Shown here in pieces: positions 1-8,376 of a stretch of 64,000 nt of DNA (position 1 is the stretch's first letter; each line of letters starts with the position of its first letter). The stretch comes from Streptomyces sp. BK340 (GTDB lineage: Bacteria; Actinomycetota; Actinomycetes; Streptomycetales; Streptomycetaceae). A program made the position numbers and the translations under genes. Below the pieces are notes generated by a model that searched no databases, was not told where the DNA came from, and saw only the letters and a list, made by a program, of their open reading frames with translations. The DNA lies in contig NZ_VISR01000001.1 of NCBI RefSeq assembly GCF_007827595.1, positions 1 through 64,000 of the forward strand, read 5' to 3'.

Positions 1-62
1 ACTTGCATGTGTTAAGCACGCCGCCAGCGTTCGTCCTGAGCCAGGATCAAACTCTCCGTGAA
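1..62 (-). rRNA. rrs: 16S ribosomal RNA, 5' end only
   Basis: Read on the minus strand, this stretch begins TTCACGGAGAGTTTGATCC and continues through the universally conserved 8F primer region into the GACGAACGCTGGCGGCGTGC helix region. That is the first 60 or so bases of bacterial 16S rRNA. The gene runs off the left edge of the window. The 5' end is placed by aligning the AGAGTTTGATC block to E. coli position 8, so the boundary is good to a base or two. No 23S or 5S sequence is in the window. Confidence 0.97.
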
Positions 63-245
63 TGTTTACTCGGCCAGAAAATTAATTCAGCCGGTTAGCA
101 CATCACGAGAGCGGTGCGAGAGGAGGAATAGTCCCCTCACACTCAGCGTCCTCGCTGTGTTTTTCAAAGGAACCTCGTCCCAGCTGATGCTGGAGACGGG
201 GTATCAACATATCTGGCGTTGATTTTTGGCACGCTGTTGAGTTCT
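63..245 (-). promoter_or_regulatory. rRNA operon leader (pre-16S, antitermination/processing region)
   Basis: This is the transcribed spacer between the rRNA promoters and the 16S 5' end. On the minus strand it carries CCTTGAGAACTCAACAGCGT followed by GCCAAAAATCAACGCC. I recognise this block as the conserved Streptomyces pre-16S leader, where the boxA-like and RNase III processing elements lie. No open reading frame here looks real. The assignment rests on recognition of the conserved block and its position; the processing sites are inferred. Confidence 0.75.
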
Positions 246-309
246 CAAGGAACGGTCGCTTCCTTTGTACTCACCCTCTCGGGCTTTCCTCCGGGCTTCC
301 CTTCGGTGT

Positions 310-343
310 TTCCGACTCTATCAGATCTTTTCTCGATCCGATT
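310..343 (-). promoter_or_regulatory. rRNA promoter repeat, copy proximal to 16S
   Basis: On the minus strand this 34-bp block starts AATCGGA and ends GATCTGATAGAGTCGGAA. The TAGAGT hexamer fits the TANNNT -10 consensus of the principal Streptomyces sigma factor HrdB. A near-identical block lies 82 bp further upstream. Tandem promoters are usual for Streptomyces rRNA operons, so each copy is probably one of the rrn promoters. Which base initiates is not determined. Confidence 0.6.
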
Positions 344-391
344 TCCTCGGTGCTTTCCAGGTTCTCGCTCTCGCGTTTCCCTTTCCGGCGG

Positions 392-425
392 TTCCGACTC
401 TATCAGATCCTTTCGGCGTCCGATT
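392..425 (-). promoter_or_regulatory. rRNA promoter repeat, distal copy
   Basis: This is the second 34-bp copy of the AATCGGA...GATCTGATAGAGTCGGAA block, same length and same minus-strand orientation as the copy at 310-343. Differences are confined to the middle of the element. The stretch further upstream (about 480-520) has TTATGA and TAACGT hexamers 18 bp apart and may hold another promoter. The remainder of 426-674 shows no gene. Confidence 0.55.
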
Positions 426-674
426 CCCGGTCGGCGGGATTGCCTTGGGCTTTTCGGGCTTTCGCTCGTCGGCCTTTCGACATTCACTACGTTAGCCGAT
501 TCCCGCGGCGACTCATAATCGAGTCTCTCGGGTTCGAATTCGGGCACGCGGGCGCGCCGGAATCGACCCCGGTGAGGGGTTGTAGCTAGGTAGTGGGTTG
601 GCCGCTCCGGCTGCAGGCGATCGCCGTACCCGGTTCAGCGGCTCGGGCTACATTACGCACCTTGCCAGGGCGCG

Positions 675-1325
675 TCAACTTGAGCGGCGCCTCGGCGCAT
701 GGGCCCTATAGGGGCTCACCGTCGGGTCGTTGGCCACCCAGAAGCGCCAGGGATGGATGTCGCCGTTGCCGCCTTCGCCGGCGACTCCGGTGCGTGGACC
801 GCTGCGTACCTGGTCAGCAAGTGCAGGAGTACCGGTCAGCATCCTCAGTGGTGTCTCGCCGGGGGCACAGGCGTCCGTGCCGTCCAGGGCGCGGTCGACC
901 TCGAGGGCCGTCGCCAGGCGCGCCGGCCCCTTGGCCAGTTCCTTGTCACTCCGGGCCGAAAGTCGACGTTTCCGAGCCAGTTCGGCGCCCTCGACGACTT
1001 CACCCGCTCGCAGCAGCACGGCGCTCGCCCTGCCCTCGGGTCCGCAGACCAGGTTCATGCAGTGCCACATGCCGTAGGTGAAGTAGACGTACACGTGTCC
1101 GGGCGGACCGAACATCACTTCGTTGCGGGCGGTGCGGCCACGGTAGGCGTGTGAGCCGGGGTCGTTCGGGCCGTCGTACGCCTCCACCTCCGTGAGGCGC
1201 ACGGCGATCGGACCGTCGGGGGTCGTGCGGACCAGGATGCGGCCGAGGAGGTCGGGGGCGACGTCCAGGACGGGGCGGTCGAAGAACTCTCGGCGCAGTG
1301 GCGTACGGTCCGGGGGCGCGATCAT
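675..1325 (-). CDS. DNA-3-methyladenine glycosylase (AAG/MPG family)
   Basis: This encodes a 216-residue base-excision repair glycosylase that removes alkylated purines such as 3-methyladenine from DNA in the cytoplasm. The family core is visible: [17 protein letters not shown] near residue 44 carries the catalytic glutamate (EVEAY), followed by [18 protein letters not shown] and the LLRAGE block. The C-terminus carries the usual DPRVS-like segment, here NDPTVSPYR. Length is normal for bacterial members (about 190-220). The gene stands alone, minus strand, downstream of the divergent spo0M-like gene and next to the rRNA operon. The start at 1325 is an ATG. Function is confident from family; substrate range is inferred. 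Confidence 0.92.
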   Translation of the reverse strand: MIAPPDRTPLRREFFDRPVLDVAPDLLGRILVRTTPDGPIAVRLTEVEAYDGPNDPGSHAYRGRTARNEVMFGPPGHVYVYFTYGMWHCMNLVCGPEGRASAVLLRAGEVVEGAELARKRRLSARSDKELAKGPARLATALEVDRALDGTDACAPGETPLRMLTGTPALADQVRSGPRTGVAGEGGNGDIHPWRFWVANDPTVSPYRAHAPRRRSS

Positions 1326-1462
1326 GCCGTCCGAGCGTAGTCCAGAGGGTTCCGGGCCAAGGGGTGGTCAAGGTTCGCTCTCCTTGCCAGGGTGTGGCCC
1401 GGAACCGGTCGTGACCGGATCGCGTTTGTACGGGTCGAGGGTCCATTCGTAAAGGGAGAGTC

Positions 1463-2245
1463 ATGGCGTTCAAGAAGCTGCTCGCGAGCCTGGGGGCCGG
1501 CGGGGCCTCCGTCGAGACGGTGCTGACCGAGACCAATGCCGTACCGGGCGGCGTGGTCCAGGGCGAGGTGCGGATCCAGGGCGGGTCCGTGAACCAGGAC
1601 ATCGAGGGTCTGTCCGTCGGCCTGCAGGCGCGGGTCGAGGTCGAGAGCGGCGACCAGGAGTACAAGCAGGACATCGAGTTCACCAAGGTGCGGCTCGGTG
1701 GCGCCTTCGAGCTGCAGGCGGGGGCCGTGCACGCGGTGCCGTTCGGCCTGGAGATCCCCTGGGAGACGCCGGTCACGATGATCGACGGGCAGGCGCTGCG
1801 CGGGATGCACATCGGGGTGACCACCGAACTGGCGATCGCCCGTGCCGTGGACTCCTCCGACCTGGACCCGATCAACGTGCACCCGCTGCCGGCGCAGAAG
1901 GCGATCCTGGACGCGTTCATCCAGCTGGGCTTCCGCTTCAAGAACGCGGACATGGAGCGCGGCCACATCCGCGGTACCCGGCAGCGGCTGCCGTTCTACC
2001 AGGAGATCGAGTTCTACCCGCCGTCGCAGTACCGGGGCCTGAACCAGGTCGAGCTGAGCTTCGTGGCCGACGAGCACGCCATGGACGTCGTCCTGGAGAT
2101 GGACAAGAAGCCGGGTCTGTTCAGCGAGGGCTCGGACACCTTCCGCTCCTTCCAGGTGGGTCTGAACGACTTCCACGGGACCGACTGGGCGGCTTACCTC
2201 AACCAGTGGCTCTCCGAGGTCGGCAGCAAGCGCAACTGGTTCTAG
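1463..2245 (+). CDS. spo0M: Sporulation-control protein Spo0M family
   Basis: A 260-residue cytosolic protein with the arrestin-like beta-sandwich sequence pattern of Spo0M. The N-terminus MAFKKLLASLGAGGASVETV is followed by a GGVVQGEVRIQGG strand pattern near residues 28-42. The acidic C-terminal part contains EIEFYPP and FHGTDWAAYL. In Bacillus subtilis Spo0M affects sporulation stage 0; in Streptomyces its target is not established. Start ATG is preceded by AAAGGGAG at proper spacing. It is 40 bp ahead of the PEBP gene on the same strand and could be co-transcribed with it. No signal peptide or transmembrane segment is present. Confidence 0.88.
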   Translation: MAFKKLLASLGAGGASVETVLTETNAVPGGVVQGEVRIQGGSVNQDIEGLSVGLQARVEVESGDQEYKQDIEFTKVRLGGAFELQAGAVHAVPFGLEIPWETPVTMIDGQALRGMHIGVTTELAIARAVDSSDLDPINVHPLPAQKAILDAFIQLGFRFKNADMERGHIRGTRQRLPFYQEIEFYPPSQYRGLNQVELSFVADEHAMDVVLEMDKKPGLFSEGSDTFRSFQVGLNDFHGTDWAAYLNQWLSEVGSKRNWF

Positions 2246-2285
2246 GCTCTGACCTACTGAACAAGATCGATCAGGAGGTACCGAG

Positions 2286-2825
2286 GTGACCGAGCTCAAG
2301 CGGCGGCCGCTCCCCCACGACTTCCATCCGCCCGTGCCGTCGTTCACGGTGACGAGTGAGGACATCGAGGAGGGCGCGACGCTGGGGAGCGCTCAGGTCC
2401 ATGCCGAGGGGAACACCTCGCCGCATCTGCGGTGGGAGGGATTCCCCGCGGAGACCAAGAGCTTCGCCGTGACCTGCTACGACCCCGACGCGCCGACCGG
2501 CAGCGGGTTCTGGCACTGGGTCCTGTTCGACATCCCCGCCTCGGTGACGGAGCTGCCGGCCGGTGCGGGCGGCGGCAAGTTCGTGGGCCTGCCCGAGGGC
2601 GCGGTGCACGTGCGCAACGACTACGGGTCGAAGGACTTCGGCGGTGCCGCTCCGCCGCCCGGGGACGGCCCGCACCGGTACGTCTTCACGGTGTACGCGG
2701 TGGACCAGGAGAAGCTCGGCCCGGACGCGGACGTCTCTCCGGCCGTCGTCGGCTTCAATCTTCGGTTCCACGCGCTCGCGCGCGCCCAGCTCATCGGCGA
2801 GTACGAGAACCCCGCCCAGGGCTGA
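2286..2825 (+). CDS. YbhB/YbcL family Raf-kinase-inhibitor-like protein (PEBP)
   Basis: A 179-residue phosphatidylethanolamine-binding-protein fold. Diagnostic segments are [20 protein letters not shown] near residues 62-82 (the DPDAP anion-pocket motif and HW), [12 protein letters not shown] and [16 protein letters not shown]. Bacterial members bind small anionic ligands, and no physiological partner is known in Streptomyces. The start is an in-frame GTG at 2286 with AGGAGG about 7 bp upstream. A strong terminator follows at 2865. It is probably the second gene of a two-gene unit with spo0M. Confidence 0.9.
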   Translation: MTELKRRPLPHDFHPPVPSFTVTSEDIEEGATLGSAQVHAEGNTSPHLRWEGFPAETKSFAVTCYDPDAPTGSGFWHWVLFDIPASVTELPAGAGGGKFVGLPEGAVHVRNDYGSKDFGGAAPPPGDGPHRYVFTVYAVDQEKLGPDADVSPAVVGFNLRFHALARAQLIGEYENPAQG

Positions 2826-2864
2826 CACAGCGCACTGATTCAGCCAAGCGTTCATTGAACGTTT

Positions 2865-2910
2865 GCCCGCCTCCGGTCTTGGAAGTGATCGGAGGCGGGC
2901 ATTTTTTATT
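2865..2910 (+). terminator. Rho-independent terminator
   Basis: An 11-bp perfect stem (GCCCGCCTCCG pairing with CGGAGGCGGGC) with a 14-nt loop is followed by ATTTTTTATT. It lies 40 bp after the PEBP stop codon. A U-rich tail this clean is rare in Streptomyces, so this is a convincing intrinsic terminator for the spo0M-PEBP unit. Confidence 0.9.
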
Positions 2911-2992
2911 GCGTTGTCCATCTCGGCGCGCCCGTCCAGAGTTGATCCAAGCCCGCCGGGGGGTGGGCAGGTGCACACGGGAGGTGGGCTGG

Positions 2993-3499
2993 ATGCGTGA
3001 CACGTTGGTCCTGAACGCGAGCTTCGAGCCGCTGTCGACGGTGACTCTGAACCGGGCGGTCGTGCTGGTCCTGCAGGACAAGGCCGTCGTCGAGCAGGCC
3101 CATCCCGAACTGCGGATGCGCGGTGCCGATGTGGACATACCCGCGCCCCGGGTGATCAGGCTGTGCAGGTACGTACAGGTGCCGTTCCGAAGACAAGCTC
3201 CGTGGTCGAGGCGGGGTGTGCTGGTCCGGGACCAGCACCGGTGCGCTTACTGCGGGCGCAGGGCGACGACCGTGGACCACGTGCTGCCGCGGTCGCAGGG
3301 TGGGCAGGACACGTGGCTGAATACGGTCGCCGCGTGTGCGGAGGACAACCACCGGAAGGCCAACCGGACTCCGGAGGAGGCCGGGATGGCCATGCTCCGG
3401 GAGCCGTTCGAGCCGACTCCCGCGGACGCGATGCTCCTGGCTCTGGGGCAGGAGGATCTTGCGGCGCTGCCCGACTGGTTGGCCCTGGACGCGGCCTGA
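2993..3499 (+). CDS. HNH endonuclease
   Basis: A 168-residue protein with a C-terminal HNH nuclease domain. The order is RCAYCGRR (first zinc-binding pair), TTVDHVLPRSQGG (the DH of the catalytic histidine), then NTVAACAEDNHRKANRTPEEAG, which supplies the Asn and last His. The N-terminal 80 residues (LVLNASFEPLSTVTLNRAV) are the conserved cap typical of the actinobacterial HNH family. The start at 2993 is chosen because CGGGAGG lies 9-10 bp upstream. The reading frame remains open much further upstream but is not preceded by a ribosome site there. Biological role (repair or housekeeping nuclease) is unknown. Confidence 0.85.
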   Translation: MRDTLVLNASFEPLSTVTLNRAVVLVLQDKAVVEQAHPELRMRGADVDIPAPRVIRLCRYVQVPFRRQAPWSRRGVLVRDQHRCAYCGRRATTVDHVLPRSQGGQDTWLNTVAACAEDNHRKANRTPEEAGMAMLREPFEPTPADAMLLALGQEDLAALPDWLALDAA

Positions 3500-3508
3500 C
3501 CAGTACGG

Positions 3509-3534
3509 CCCCGCACCCCTTCAGGGGCGCGGGG
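3509..3534. repeat. Streptomyces GC-rich intergenic palindrome, probable bidirectional terminator
   Basis: CCCCGCACCCC, loop TTCA, then GGGGCGCGGGG forms a stem with one mismatch, between the convergent HNH and SPFH genes. From memory this CCCTTCAGGGG-centred palindrome, followed by GGGTTGAACC..GCG, belongs to a family scattered between Streptomyces genes. Its position suggests use as a terminator for both genes. Membership of the repeat family should be checked by genome search. Confidence 0.65.
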
Positions 3535-3559
3535 TTGAACCTTGCGCGGTGAGGAGCTG

Positions 3560-4510
3560 TCAGTCGATGCTCGGCTTTTCGCGGCGTTCCGTGCTGGGCC
3601 CGCTGTTCTGGGGCGGGACAGAGGCGCCGCCGCCCAGAGGGCCGAAGTTGCCCATGGCGCCGGAGAGTCCCTTGAGGGCGTCGCCGATCTCGCTGGGGAC
3701 GATCCAGAGCTTGTTGGCATCGCCCTCGGCGATCTTCGGGAGCATCTGCAGGTACTGGTAGCTGAGCAGCTTCTGGTCCGGGTCGCCGGCGTGGATCGCC
3801 TCGAAGACCGTACGGACGGCCTGGGCCTCGCCCTCGGCGCGCAGGGCGGCGGCCTTGGCCTCACCCTCGGCGCGCAGGATCTGGGACTGCTTCTCGCCCT
3901 CGGCGGTGAGGATGGCCGCCTGGCGCGTGCCTTCCGCGGTGAGGATCGCCGCGCGCTTGTCACGGTCGGCGCGCATCTGCTTCTCCATCGAGTCCTGGAT
4001 GGAGGTGGGCGGCTCGATGGCCTTCAGCTCGACGCGGTTGACGCGGATGCCCCACTTGCCGGTGGCCTCGTCGAGGACGCCGCGCAGGGCCGCGTTGATC
4101 TCCTCGCGGGAGGTCAGGGTGCGTTCGAGGTCCATGCCGCCGATGATGTTGCGGAGCGTGGTGACCGTGAGCTGCTCGATGGCCTGGATGTAGCTGGCCA
4201 CCTCGTAGGTGGCCGCCCGTGCGTCCGTGACCTGGTAGTAGATGACCGTGTCGATGTTCACGACCAGGTTGTCCTGGGTGATCACCGGCTGGGGCGGGAA
4301 CGGTACGACCTGTTCGCGCAGGTCGATGCGGTTGCGGATGGTGTCGATGAACGGGACCACGATGTTGAGGCCCGCGTTGAGTGTCCGCGTGTAGCGGCCG
4401 AAGCGCTCGACGATGGCGGCGCTGGCCTGTGGGATGACCTGGATGGTCTTGATCAGGGCGATGAAGACCAACACCACCAGAATGACCAGGACGATGATGA
4501 CCGGTTCCAT
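3560..4510 (-). CDS. SPFH/band 7 (stomatin-like, slipin/QmcA) membrane protein
   Basis: A 316-residue protein. An N-terminal membrane anchor (VIIVLVILVVLVFIALI, residues 4-20) precedes a band-7 domain beginning VIPQASAAIVERFGRYTRTL. The EINAALRGVLDEATGKWGIR helix follows. The C-terminal coiled-coil repeats AEGE-type units (ILTAEGTRQAAILTAEGEKQ) near residues 185-230, as in QmcA and slipin-2. The distal end is Gly/Pro-rich and low complexity. Such proteins form large oligomeric rings in the membrane and often partner with NfeD. Here the NfeD gene lies 110 bp upstream on the same strand. The start ATG at 4510 matches the membrane anchor; the frame is open further upstream but meaningless. Confidence 0.93.
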   Translation of the reverse strand: MEPVIIVLVILVVLVFIALIKTIQVIPQASAAIVERFGRYTRTLNAGLNIVVPFIDTIRNRIDLREQVVPFPPQPVITQDNLVVNIDTVIYYQVTDARAATYEVASYIQAIEQLTVTTLRNIIGGMDLERTLTSREEINAALRGVLDEATGKWGIRVNRVELKAIEPPTSIQDSMEKQMRADRDKRAAILTAEGTRQAAILTAEGEKQSQILRAEGEAKAAALRAEGEAQAVRTVFEAIHAGDPDQKLLSYQYLQMLPKIAEGDANKLWIVPSEIGDALKGLSGAMGNFGPLGGGASVPPQNSGPSTERREKPSID

Positions 4511-4620
4511 CGTGTTCCCCGTACCCCTCTCCGCCTCGGCAACGTGGCAGATCCTGTGGTTGTTGAAGATCTTGCTCGTCGAGTCTGGCAGACCGTTGCC
4601 CAACTCGTGGGTCAGATGGC

Positions 4621-5052
4621 TCAGATGACGATCGCGGTGGCCCCCTCGATGTCCACGACGTCCACTTCCTGGCCGACTTCGTAGGTGCGGCCGGTGTCCA
4701 GGGCGCGGGCCGACCAGACTTCTCCGGCGAGCTTGATCCGGCCGTCGGAGCCGTCGACGCGCTCCAGGACGACGGCCTGCTTGCCCTTCAAGGCGTCCAC
4801 GCCGGTGGCGAGTTGGGGCCGCTGTCTGCCGTGCCGGGCCGCGATGGGGCGGACCACGGCGATGAGGGCGACCGAGACGACGACGAAGGCGAGCACCTGG
4901 AGCACTGCGCCGAAGCCCAGGCCGGCGACGACCGCGGCCGCGACGGCTCCCACCGCGAGCATGCCGAACTCCGGCATCGCGGTGACCACGAGCGGGATTC
5001 CGAGCGCCGCCGCGCCGACGAGCCACCACACCCATGCGGAGATGTCGTTCAC
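4621..5052 (-). CDS. NfeD family membrane protein
   Basis: A 143-residue protein with two or three N-terminal transmembrane helices (WWLVGAAALGIPLVV and a longer segment about residues 28-65). The soluble C-terminal OB-fold region carries LKGKQAVVLERV and DVVDIEGATAIVI. NfeD-1b proteins of this length pair with slipin/QmcA-type SPFH proteins, and that partner follows directly. Start is GTG at 5052. I see no Shine-Dalgarno sequence. A TACCAT hexamer ends 6 bp upstream, which suggests a leaderless transcript (inference). Confidence 0.9.
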   Translation of the reverse strand: MNDISAWVWWLVGAAALGIPLVVTAMPEFGMLAVGAVAAAVVAGLGFGAVLQVLAFVVVSVALIAVVRPIAARHGRQRPQLATGVDALKGKQAVVLERVDGSDGRIKLAGEVWSARALDTGRTYEVGQEVDVVDIEGATAIVI

Positions 5053-5113
5053 ATGGTCATGGTAGGACCGCGGCCGGGCGGCGGACAGGGCGCGAACGGG
5101 GAGCGGGGCGGCG

Positions 5114-5905
<792 letters not shown>

Positions 5906-6056
5906 GAGCGCGTTGTCTCCCCTTGCAGTGTGCCGGTCTCGGCTGTCGCGTACGCCTGTGGGCTCGGTCCGCCGCGCCGGTGGGCGCAGCCCCCCATGAA
6001 ATCTACGCCACGAGTGCGCCGCTCCATTCCATCGGTCCGGTCCTTAGGGTGGGGGC

Positions 6057-6842
6057 ATGCTCTCGGAACCGCGTTCAGGACGCCTTGCCGCTTGGGGAAA
6101 TGCCCTTTTGGCCGGACTTGCCTCTCCGGATGACGCCGCTCTCGCCATCGTGGGCGAGGACGCGGTGCACCGGGTGGAGGGGCTGCCGGGTGAACCGGCG
6201 CCGGTCGGGCTCACGCTCGCGCTCGGGCGGCTGCGGACGCTGGGGGTGACCGGCCTGCGGGTCGCGCTCCCCTCGTCCGGTCATCCGCTGGGGCTGAGCG
6301 GTCCGCCGGAGTTCAATGCGCGGGCGCTGGAGGCCGCGGAGGCGGTGGTCTGCTTCGGTGCCGCGTTCGGGCTGGTTCCGGAGGTGTACGCGGCCGGGCC
6401 CGAGGGTGATCTGCATGTCGAGGTCGTCTGGCATGTGCTGCCGGTGCGGGAGGCGCCGCCCGCCGATGTGCCGTCGCTGGGCGAGGCGGAGCGGGAGCTG
6501 GCGGAGGCCCTGCGGGAGGCGACGGAGGTGCTGTCGAAGCTGGATGTCGCCGGATCGGGCCCGGCGGCGGAGGCGGCGATCGACGCGTACCGGGCGCGGG
6601 CCGAGCGGGGGCGGGAGGTGCTGGCGCCCGGGTACCCGCCTCGTGCGGTTCGGGTGCTGGAGCTGGCGCGGCGGGTGGGGATGCTGGTGTCCCTGGCCTA
6701 CGACAACGGGCACGGGGGTGCGGTCAGCTCCGCCGAGATGGCGGCGCGGTCCGCGGCGCTGCGGCCGGTCGAGCGGACGGCCCGGCGGGCGCAGGTGGCG
6801 GCGTACAACGCCGTCGTGGAGGAGCGGGAACGCGGTCGCTGA
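6057..6842 (+). CDS. Conserved streptomycete protein of unknown function
   Basis: A 261-residue soluble Ala/Glu-rich protein. I do not recognise an enzymatic motif. The first half (residues 1-140) looks like an alpha/beta domain with LRVALPSSGHPLGLSGPPEF. The second half is strongly helical (EAERELAEALREATEVL and later Arg-rich helices) and may be a coiled coil or helical bundle. No signal peptide or membrane segment is present. It starts with ATG after a GGGTGGGGG purine run and is divergent from the ABC ATPase gene, sharing a 150-bp upstream region. From memory, orthologues occupy the same place in other Streptomyces. Confidence 0.75.
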   Translation: MLSEPRSGRLAAWGNALLAGLASPDDAALAIVGEDAVHRVEGLPGEPAPVGLTLALGRLRTLGVTGLRVALPSSGHPLGLSGPPEFNARALEAAEAVVCFGAAFGLVPEVYAAGPEGDLHVEVVWHVLPVREAPPADVPSLGEAERELAEALREATEVLSKLDVAGSGPAAEAAIDAYRARAERGREVLAPGYPPRAVRVLELARRVGMLVSLAYDNGHGGAVSSAEMAARSAALRPVERTARRAQVAAYNAVVEERERGR

Positions 6843-6847
6843 GCCGG

Positions 6848-6885
6848 CCGGGGCTCCCCGAGCCGGTGGATCGAGGAGCCCTCGG
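6848..6885 (-). terminator. Possible terminator of the distal chaplin gene
   Basis: Read on the minus strand, GCCGAGGGCTCC pairs with GGAGCCCCGGC, with one bulge, 13 bp beyond the chaplin stop codon. It could serve both the chaplin (minus) and the convergent unknown gene (plus). There is no clear U tail, so confidence is moderate. Confidence 0.45.
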
Positions 6886-6897
6886 CTGCTCGCCGCC

Positions 6898-7137
6898 TCA
6901 GCCGTTGGTCGCCGCGTTGCCGAAGGCCGGGTTCAGGGCGCCGATCACGTTGGCGGTCACGCCGGAGACGTTGACCGGGACGTGGACCGGGGCCTGGACG
7001 ACGTTGCCCGAGGCGACACCCGCGGACATCGTGGCCCCGCCGCTCGCGGTCGAGTCGGCGATGGCGGCTCCGGCGGAGGCCCCGGCGGCGATGCCGGCGA
7101 CGGTCAGGGCGAAGGCGGCCTTCTTGGCGATGTTCAT
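6898..7137 (-). CDS. Short chaplin, cysteine-free
   Basis: A 79-residue secreted protein. A signal peptide (residues 1-29, MNIAKKAAFALTVAGIAAG then ASAGAAIADS) precedes one chaplin domain: GVASGNVVQAPVHVPVNVSG followed by ANVIGALNPAFGN. Chaplins coat aerial hyphae and spores and assemble into amyloid-like fibrils at the air-water interface. The two cysteines found in most short chaplins are absent, as in ChpE. The start at 7137 is chosen because it opens directly on the signal peptide. A longer upstream extension in frame has no signal-peptide character. The neighbour upstream is a second chaplin with 60% or more apparent domain identity, implying tandem duplication. Confidence 0.9.
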   Translation of the reverse strand: MNIAKKAAFALTVAGIAAGASAGAAIADSTASGGATMSAGVASGNVVQAPVHVPVNVSGVTANVIGALNPAFGNAATNG

Positions 7138-7254
7138 GGAACGGGTTCCTCCTGCGTGTGCGGGTCCGACCCGGCCGTGGGTCGTGCACTGATCAACGCC
7201 GGAGTCCTGTCCGGGGTGCGGGGTCCGCACGTCGAGCCCCCGTTCAGGCCACTT

Positions 7255-7297
7255 GCATGAAAACCGGACAGGCCTCCCGGTGGGCCCGGGAGGCCTG
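7255..7297 (-). terminator. Terminator downstream of chpE-like gene
   Basis: CAGGCCTCCC pairs perfectly with GGGAGGCCTG (loop 9 nt, itself GC-complementary). On the minus strand it is followed by TCCGGTTTTC. It lies 21 bp after the chpE-like stop and separates the two chaplin genes into distinct transcription units. Confidence 0.75.
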
Positions 7298-7317
7298 CGG
7301 TCGTCAGTGGCCGTGCC

Positions 7318-7563
7318 TCACTTGTTGAGGCCGAGGTTGCCGAAGGCCGGGTTCAGCACACCGATGACGTTCACGCTGTTGCCGGTCACGTTCACCGGGA
7401 CGTGCACCGGGGCCTGGACGACGTTGCCCGAGCCGACACCCGGAGAGCCGTGGGCCGCACCGCCGGCCCAGGCCCCGTCCGTGGCGGAGGCCATCCCCGC
7501 ACCGGCAGCCACCAGACCACCGGCCACCATCGTCACGGCCGCTGCCTTCTTCAGGTTCTTCAC
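7318..7563 (-). CDS. chpE: Short chaplin, ChpE-like
   Basis: An 81-residue secreted protein. It has a signal peptide (MKNLKKAAAVTMVAGGLVAA up to ASA at about residue 27), a short Gly/Ala linker, then one chaplin domain: GSPGVGSGNVVQAPVHVPVN and VNVIGVLNPAFGNLG. It lacks cysteines. From memory this sequence is very close to S. coelicolor ChpE, the essential cysteine-less chaplin, and the chromosomal position fits. It acts outside the cell in the hydrophobic sheath. AAGGAGGG precedes the ATG. In S. coelicolor the chaplins are developmentally controlled; no specific site is identified here. Confidence 0.92.
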   Translation of the reverse strand: MKNLKKAAAVTMVAGGLVAAGAGMASATDGAWAGGAAHGSPGVGSGNVVQAPVHVPVNVTGNSVNVIGVLNPAFGNLGLNK

Positions 7564-7734
7564 TGTCTGAGCCCTCCTTGGCGTTCGCCGCGGCGGTTCA
7601 CCGCGGCACGCACTGGAGAACGGCGGAGATCACCGGAGGATGCGCCATCCGGGTGACATTCCCACGACGGTATGAATCTCAGCCCGGAACGGAACCTTCC
7701 GAGTCGCCGTCCGCAAGGCGTTGGGGAGGGCGTT

Positions 7735-8376
7735 TCAGCCGGTCACGCCATGGCGTACGGCCCATAGGGCGGCCTGGGTGCGATCGGCGAGGTCCAGCTT
7801 CATCAGGATGTTCGAGACGTGCGTCTTGACGGTCTTCTCGGACAGCACGAGGGCGCGGGCGATCTCCCGGTTGGAGCGGCCGTCGGCGATCAGGCCGAGC
7901 ACCTCACGCTCCCGCTCGGTGAGCGAGCCCCCTCGTCCCTGCCCCGAGTTGGCCTCCTCCTGGGAGAGCAGGGCGCCGGCGACCTCGGGCTGCAGCAGGA
8001 TGTGCCCGGCGTGCACGGAGCGGATGGCGCCGGCCAGCGCGTCCGGGTCCACGTCCTTGTAGACGTACCCGGCGGCGCCCGCACGCAGGGCAGGGACGAC
8101 CGTGCGCTGCTCGGTGAAGCTGGTGACGATCAGCACGCGCGCGGGGTTGTCCAGTTCGCGGAGTCTGCGCAGGGCGTCGATGCCGTCCATGCCCGGCATC
8201 TTGACGTCCATGAGGACGACGTCGGGCCGCAGCTCCTCGGCCCGGGCGACTCCCTCGGCGCCGTCGGCGGCCTCGCCGACGACCTCGATGTCGTCCTGCA
8301 CCTCCAGGAACGTGCGCAGGCCCCGGCGGACGACCTGGTGGTCGTCGACGAGCAGCACCTTGATTGCGTCAGCCAC
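7735..8376 (-). CDS. NarL/FixJ-type response regulator
   Basis: A 213-residue two-component regulator. The receiver domain (residues 5-120) has acidic pocket DDHQVV, phospho-acceptor Asp in VVLMDVKMPGMDG, the Thr/Ser switch in VTSFTEQ and the conserved Lys in YVYKD. A LuxR-type helix-turn-helix follows at residues 148-205 (LTEREREVLGLIADGRSNRE then KTVKTHVSNIL). The upstream histidine kinase overlaps this gene by 8 bp, so the pair is translated together. Regulated genes are unknown. The chaplins lie immediately downstream on the same strand but 170 bp away. Confidence 0.95.
   Translation of the reverse strand: MADAIKVLLVDDHQVVRRGLRTFLEVQDDIEVVGEAADGAEGVARAEELRPDVVLMDVKMPGMDGIDALRRLRELDNPARVLIVTSFTEQRTVVPALRAGAAGYVYKDVDPDALAGAIRSVHAGHILLQPEVAGALLSQEEANSGQGRGGSLTEREREVLGLIADGRSNREIARALVLSEKTVKTHVSNILMKLDLADRTQAALWAVRHGVTG

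Noticed and set aside
245..547. Open frame of 100 codons in the rRNA leader
   Set aside because: It covers the repeated rRNA promoters, has no ribosome site and an Arg/Glu/Pro-biased composition produced by the promoter repeats.
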